DNA of 64,000 bases from positions 43,467 to 107,466 of the forward strand of contig JAAWSV010000002.1 of assembly GCA_022801715.1 (NCBI GenBank), given 5' to 3'. Position 1 is the stretch's first letter. Each line of letters opens with the position of its first letter. Below the pieces are notes generated by a model. The model saw only the letters and a list, made by a program, of their open reading frames with translations, searched no databases and was not told the DNA's origin. The position numbers and the translations under genes were made by a program. Of this stretch, positions 59,814 to 64,000 are shown one piece after another. The stretch comes from Oscillospiraceae bacterium. Its GTDB lineage: Bacteria > Bacillota > Clostridia > Oscillospirales > Oscillospiraceae.

Positions 59814-62279
59814 TTGGAGATGGTCTTGGCGGCGCGGGTGGCGGTTTCGGCGGCGGCTTACGCCTTTGATAAGCCCTATGACTATCTGATTCCCGACTCC
59901 CTGACGGAAAAGGTACGGGTGGGCGTGCGCGCCGCCGTACCTTTTGGCCGTGGCAACAAAAGCGCCGAGGCCGTCGTCCTCAGCGTACAGGAGGTGGAGC
60001 GGGTCCGGGGGCTCAAGAGCATCAGCGCCGTGCTGGATGACAGCCCCGTCTTGGATCAGGAGGGACTGCGCTTGGCCTTCTGGCTCCGGGAGCGATACTT
60101 CTGCACCGTCTACGAGGCGGTAAAGACCATCCTGCCCGCCGGCCTCTGGTACTGCCTTCGGGAGACCTGCCACATCGTGGGAGCCGTCACGGAGGAGGAG
60201 CTTACCGCCCTCTTAGGCGAGCAGGGCCGGAAGCGGACCCTCTACGACGCCATTCTGGCCCGAGGCGGTCAGGCGGAGACGGACACGCTGCGAAGCGACT
60301 TGGGCGACTGGACGGCCCAGGCCATAAGGGAGCTGTCGGCTCTGGGACTCATCACCGTAGAGACCACCGCCAGCCGGAAGATCAGGGACAAAACCGTAAA
60401 GCGAATATCCTTGGCGGTACCGGCGGAGGAGGCCTTGGCGGCGGTGACGCCGAAAAAGAGCCGGGCCCCCCTGCGCTACGAGGTGATCCGCCTCCTGTGC
60501 GCCGCCGGCAGCGCCGTCTCCACGGACCTGTGTTACTTCACCGGAGCCTCGACGGCCACCCTCCGATCTTTGGAGAAGTCAGGGCTTATTGTGATGGAAC
60601 CGGAGGAGACCTACCGGGTGCCTCTCGTCGCCAAAAGCGGCGAGGCAGGCCCTATTGCCCTCAACGACGAGCAGCAGGCCGCCTTTGAGGGAATTTTGGA
60701 GCTCTCCCGGTCGGGGACAGCCAGTTGTTCCCTCCTCTTCGGCGTCACCGGCAGCGGAAAGACGGAGGTTTACATCCGCCTGCTCCAGGAGATCGTGGCC
60801 GACGGAAAGACCGGCATGATCTTGGTGCCGGAGATTGCCCTGACGCCCCAGATGATGGAGCGGTTCTCCGTCTACTTCGGTGATCAGGTGGCCATGCTCC
60901 ACAGCTCCCTCCGCCTCAGTGAGCGATATGACCAGTGGAAGCGCATCCAGCGGGGAGAGGTCCAAGTGGTCTTGGGTACCCGCAGTGCCGTGTTTGCCCC
61001 GCTGAAAAATTTGGGTATGATCATATTGGACGAGGAGCAGGAGAACAGCTACCAGTCGGAGAACCCGCCCCGCTACCATGCCCGGGACGTGGCCAAATAC
61101 CGATGCAGCGAGAGCGGCGCGGCTCTGCTCTTGGGCTCCGCCACCCCCACGGTGGAGAGCTCCTACTACGCCCGCACCGGCCGCTATCACCAGTTTTTCC
61201 TGCGCTACCGCTACAACGCCAGACCCCTGCCCCAAGTGGTGCTGGCGGACCTCCGGCAGGAGGTCCGCGCCGGCAACAGCGGTATTATCAGCGCCCCACT
61301 GAAAAAAGCACTGGAGGAAACCATAGCCCGTGGGGAGCAGAGCATCCTCTTTCTCAACCGCCGGGGCAGCAGCCGGATGCTCCTCTGCGGAGCCTGCGGT
61401 GCCGCCCCCCAGTGCCCCCGGTGCAGCGTACCCCTGACCTACCACAGCGCCAATGACCGGCTGATGTGCCACTACTGCGGCCACTCCCAGCCGGCGCAGG
61501 AACTCTGCGGGGAGTGCGGCGGGCGAATGAAGCACGTGGGCTTCGGCACCCAGCGCGTGGAGGAGGAGCTCCACACCCTCTTCCCGGAGGCGGCGATCCT
61601 GCGCATGGACGCGGACACCGCCGCCGCGGGACATGAGAAGCTGCTGTCCCAATTTGTCAAAGAAAAGATTCCCATCCTCTTAGGCACCCAGATGGTGGCC
61701 AAGGGGCTGGATTTTGAGAATGTTACCTTGGTGGGCGTGCTGGCCGCGGACCTGTCACTGTATGTGGACAGCTTCCGCGCCGCCGAGCGGACCTTCAGCC
61801 TGCTGACGCAGGTGGTGGGCCGGGCCGGCCGGGGCGGCAAGACCGGCCGGGCGGTGATCCAGACCTACACCCCGGACAACGACGTTATCGTCAGTGCCGC
61901 CCGACAGGACTACGAGGCCTTCTACGCCTCAGAAATCCGTATGCGGCGCATCCGAAGGGAACCGCCCTTCGCCGATCTCTTCACCCTGACGGTGTCGGGG
62001 TTGGAGGAGGGCGCTGTGCTCCGGGCCGCGTTGTCCCTGCGGGACGCCCTGCGTCAGGCCATCGGTACCCGGGGCGCCTCCCGCTTGCCAGTGGAGCTGC
62101 TGGGACCGGCCCCGGCCCCCATTTTGAAGCTGAACAACCGCTACCGCTACCGCCTGCTCTGGGTGGGGAAGAACGACCACCAGATTAGAGAACTCTTGTC
62201 CCACTACTTAAATGCCTTCCATGCACAGAAGGAGAATCGGGCACTCCATCTCTTTATTGACTGCAACGGACTGGATTAG
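59814..62279 (+). CDS. priA: Primosomal replication restart helicase PriA
   Basis: About 821 residues. An N-terminal 3'-DNA-binding domain (VAVSAAAYAFDKPYDYLIP) precedes the helicase: Walker A GVTGSGKTEVYI, motif II DEEQ, GSATPTVES, LFLNRRG, four-pair Cys zinc region (CGACG, CPRC, CHYC, CGECGG) and GTQMVAKGLDF. TTG at 59814 has AGGGGG seven bases before it; ATG at 59820 is the alternative. Longer in-frame starts would translate palindromes and are rejected. Confidence 0.95.
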   Translation: MEMVLAARVAVSAAAYAFDKPYDYLIPDSLTEKVRVGVRAAVPFGRGNKSAEAVVLSVQEVERVRGLKSISAVLDDSPVLDQEGLRLAFWLRERYFCTVYEAVKTILPAGLWYCLRETCHIVGAVTEEELTALLGEQGRKRTLYDAILARGGQAETDTLRSDLGDWTAQAIRELSALGLITVETTASRKIRDKTVKRISLAVPAEEALAAVTPKKSRAPLRYEVIRLLCAAGSAVSTDLCYFTGASTATLRSLEKSGLIVMEPEETYRVPLVAKSGEAGPIALNDEQQAAFEGILELSRSGTASCSLLFGVTGSGKTEVYIRLLQEIVADGKTGMILVPEIALTPQMMERFSVYFGDQVAMLHSSLRLSERYDQWKRIQRGEVQVVLGTRSAVFAPLKNLGMIILDEEQENSYQSENPPRYHARDVAKYRCSESGAALLLGSATPTVESSYYARTGRYHQFFLRYRYNARPLPQVVLADLRQEVRAGNSGIISAPLKKALEETIARGEQSILFLNRRGSSRMLLCGACGAAPQCPRCSVPLTYHSANDRLMCHYCGHSQPAQELCGECGGRMKHVGFGTQRVEEELHTLFPEAAILRMDADTAAAGHEKLLSQFVKEKIPILLGTQMVAKGLDFENVTLVGVLAADLSLYVDSFRAAERTFSLLTQVVGRAGRGGKTGRAVIQTYTPDNDVIVSAARQDYEAFYASEIRMRRIRREPPFADLFTLTVSGLEEGAVLRAALSLRDALRQAIGTRGASRLPVELLGPAPAPILKLNNRYRYRLLWVGKNDHQIRELLSHYLNAFHAQKENRALHLFIDCNGLD

Positions 62280-62292
62280 GAGGAAGATGACT

Positions 62293-62793
62293 ATGGCCAT
62301 TCGGAAAATAGTAGTACAGGGGGATGACATCCTCACAAAGGTCTGCCGCCCCGTCACCGACTTTAACAAGCGGCTCCACGACCTCTTGGACGACATGGTG
62401 GAGACGCTGACGGAGGTCGGCGGCGCGGGACTGGCGGCGCCTCAGGTGGGCATTCTGCGCCGGGCTGTGATCGTGATGGACGACGACGATACCCCCATTG
62501 AGCTGGTGAATCCGGAGATTGTCTCCTCCTCCGGGGAACAGCGGAGCCCTGAGGGCTGCCTGAGCATCCCCGGCAAGTTCGGTCTGGTCACACGCCCCAG
62601 TGTGGTGAAGGTCCGGGCACAGGACCGGAACGGCCAGTGGTTCGAGGTCGAGCGGGAGGACTATACCGCCCGCTGCTTCTGCCACGAGCTGGAGCACTTG
62701 GACGGCCACCTTTACACCGAGCATATCGACCGCTTCCTCACCGACGAGGAGGTGGAGGCCTACTATGAGGCACAGGAGAAGGAGGACGAATGA
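62293..62793 (+). CDS. def: Peptide deformylase
   Basis: A 166-residue metal enzyme removing N-formyl groups from nascent proteins. Motifs are GAGLAAPQVG, EGCLSIPG and CHELEHLDG (HExxH). ATG at 62293 fits the AGGAGG spacing better than 62287. The stop overlaps the fmt start. Confidence 0.97.
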   Translation: MAIRKIVVQGDDILTKVCRPVTDFNKRLHDLLDDMVETLTEVGGAGLAAPQVGILRRAVIVMDDDDTPIELVNPEIVSSSGEQRSPEGCLSIPGKFGLVTRPSVVKVRAQDRNGQWFEVEREDYTARCFCHELEHLDGHLYTEHIDRFLTDEEVEAYYEAQEKEDE

Positions 62794-63710
62794 GGATTGT
62801 ATTCATGGGGACGCCGGAGTTCGCCGTGCCGTCCCTCCGCCGTCTCTGCGCCGACGGGCACGATGTCTGCGCCGTATTTACCCAGCCGGATAAGCCCAAA
62901 AACCGTGGCATGAAGTTCATCCCCACACCGGTAAAGGCCGCAGCGATGGAGCTGGGACTCCCGGTACACCAGCCGGAGAGTGTCAAGGACCCGGCGGTAA
63001 TAGACCAGATCCGGGCACTGAAGCCGGAACTTTTAGCGGTAGCGGCCTACGGCAAGCTGCTGCCGGAGACCCTGCTGAGTATCCCCAGCATCGCCGCCAT
63101 CAATGTTCACTCCTCCCTGCTGCCCAAGTACCGGGGGGCGGCCCCCATCAACTGGGTCATCCTGAACGGGGAGCGGGAGACCGGCGTCACCATCCAGCAC
63201 CTGAGCCGGGAGCTGGACGCCGGCGATATCGTGCTGGCAAAATCCACCCCCATTGGGGAGACGGAGGACGCGGGACAGCTCTACACCCGTCTCTCGGAGC
63301 TGGGGGCGGAGGCCCTCAGCGAGGCGGTGACCGCCTTGGCGAACGGAACAGCCTCCCGGACGCCCCAGACCGGCGACCCCGGGCCCTACGCTGCCATGCT
63401 CACCAAGGAGATGTCCCCGGTGGACTGGACGCGAAGCGCCCAAGAGATTTTCAACCAGATCCGGGGCCTGATCCCTTGGCCCGCCGCCGTCACCGATGTG
63501 ATCAATGGGACGCCCATCAAGCTGTGGGGCGCCCAGGTGGTGGAGAAGTGGACGGACGCCTACCCCGGCATGGTCATCGCCGCCGGCAAGCAGGGCATCG
63601 ACATCGCCTGCGGCGACGGGCTGACTCTGCGGATTTTGGTGCTCCAGGCCAGCGGCGGCAAGCGGATGTCTGCGGCGGACTACCTGCTGGGACACCCGAT
63701 TAAACTGTAA
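62790..63710 (+). CDS. fmt: Methionyl-tRNA formyltransferase
   Basis: A 306-residue enzyme that formylates initiator Met-tRNA. FMGTPEFAVPSLRRL begins it, and INVHSSLLPKYRGAAPINWVILNGE holds the catalytic Asn-His region. The C-terminal OB-like domain follows residue 205. It is coupled with def. Confidence 0.97.
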   Translation: MRIVFMGTPEFAVPSLRRLCADGHDVCAVFTQPDKPKNRGMKFIPTPVKAAAMELGLPVHQPESVKDPAVIDQIRALKPELLAVAAYGKLLPETLLSIPSIAAINVHSSLLPKYRGAAPINWVILNGERETGVTIQHLSRELDAGDIVLAKSTPIGETEDAGQLYTRLSELGAEALSEAVTALANGTASRTPQTGDPGPYAAMLTKEMSPVDWTRSAQEIFNQIRGLIPWPAAVTDVINGTPIKLWGAQVVEKWTDAYPGMVIAAGKQGIDIACGDGLTLRILVLQASGGKRMSAADYLLGHPIKL

Positions 63711-63759
63711 AGGAAAGTCCCTTTTCACACATTGTGGCTGCTTTGATAGGAGGTTCTCT

Positions 63760-64000
63760 ATGTTCTACTACGACACCCGTTATATCATGATGCTCCTGCC
63801 GGTGCTGGCCATCACTCTCTACGCCCAGTGGAAGGTCAATTCCTCCTTCCGCCGCTACGGCAAGATCACCAACCGACGCCGGCTCACCGGGGCGCAGGCC
63901 GCCCAAGAGGTGCTCCGCCGCCACGGGGTCCACGACGTGCGCATTGAGCGGGTCCGGGGGAGCCTGACGGATCACTATGACCCCAAGGCCAACGTGATCC
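63760..64000 (+). CDS. YugP-like zinc metallopeptidase, 3' end cut by window
   Basis: The frame starts ATG at 63760 behind AGGAGG and is open to the window edge (80 residues visible). One hydrophobic helix (YIMMLLPVLAITLYAQWKV) is followed by GAQAAQEVLRRHGV and a VRGSLTDHYDPKANVI stretch, as in YugP (neutral zinc metallopeptidase 2). The HExxH motif would lie beyond the window. Function in the cell is unknown. Confidence 0.88.
   Translation, partial: MFYYDTRYIMMLLPVLAITLYAQWKVNSSFRRYGKITNRRRLTGAQAAQEVLRRHGVHDVRIERVRGSLTDHYDPKANVI

Overview
The window is GC-rich chromosomal DNA from an endospore-forming member of the class Clostridia. The best fit is the Oscillospiraceae group (Flavonifractor, Oscillibacter or Lawsonibacter-like). 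This rests on the complete spoIIIAA-AH operon, other sporulation genes (whiA, SpoIIM-like, GerW/YtfJ), the murB-rapZ-yvcK-whiA cluster, an IspH/ribosomal-S1 fusion, RemA, c-di-AMP synthesis genes (cdaA, ybbR) and strong GC codon bias. I see no rRNA, tRNA, CRISPR array, transposase or prophage. The only phage-like gene is a lone LLH-type holin. About 78 protein genes fill the window, and only one gap (23934-24233) reaches 300 bases.

Layout. 1-9.8 kb (+): the end of a ROK sugar kinase, murB, rapZ, yvcK, whiA, a membrane-anchored unknown, a C_GCAxxG_C_C protein and dnaE. 9.8-12.3 kb: DUF4364 (-), a Cys-rich protein (+), DUF4180 (-) and the holin (+), each bounded by strong terminators. 12.4-17.2 kb: spoIIIAA-AH behind a candidate SigE promoter. 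17.3-21.8 kb: Asp23/Gls24, nusB, xseAB, a thioesterase, ispA and a DUF212 membrane protein. 21.9-24 kb (-): a membrane-anchored XRE regulator and queA. 24-27 kb: asd, dapA, DUF2625. 27-30.3 kb (-): yajC, then an operon of a small membrane protein, a TfoX-C-like protein, tgt and an ankyrin protein. 30.5-32.4 kb (+): two unknowns and a DivIVA-like protein. 32.4-37.5 kb (-): GIY-YIG, then gltX, spoIIM-like, asnA, pepD. 37.6-48 kb (+): M50 protease, scpAB, DUF2953, GerW, a D,D-carboxypeptidase, rluB, a flavoprotein, a TIGR04076 protein, cmk, plsC and ispH-rpsA. 48-57.4 kb (+): CarD, ispD, ispF, unknowns, DUF3343 with a class V aminotransferase, cdaA-ybbR, RseC, DUF5685 and a DnaJ protein. 57.5-64 kb (+): yicC, remA, gmk, rpoZ, priA, def, fmt and the start of a YugP-like metallopeptidase.

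How the genes work together. Most of the window is cell-envelope, isoprenoid, replication, chromosome-segregation and translation machinery in conserved clostridial order. IspD, IspF, IspH and IspA belong to one isoprenoid route. Asd and DapA feed diaminopimelate to the wall. QueA and Tgt act in queuosine modification. ScpA and ScpB form condensin. CdaA and the YbbR protein make and control c-di-AMP.

What is unusual lies mostly between genes. One repeat family carries stop codons of upstream genes in its left arm and abuts the Shine-Dalgarno sequence of the next gene at its right arm. Three further pairs of palindromes keep a common tip or architecture while their stems differ. The ispH-rpsA fusion carries an internal consensus ribosome binding site and an AT-rich island with a promoter-like pair. 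The holin and DUF4180 genes diverge from promoters whose -35 boxes overlap.
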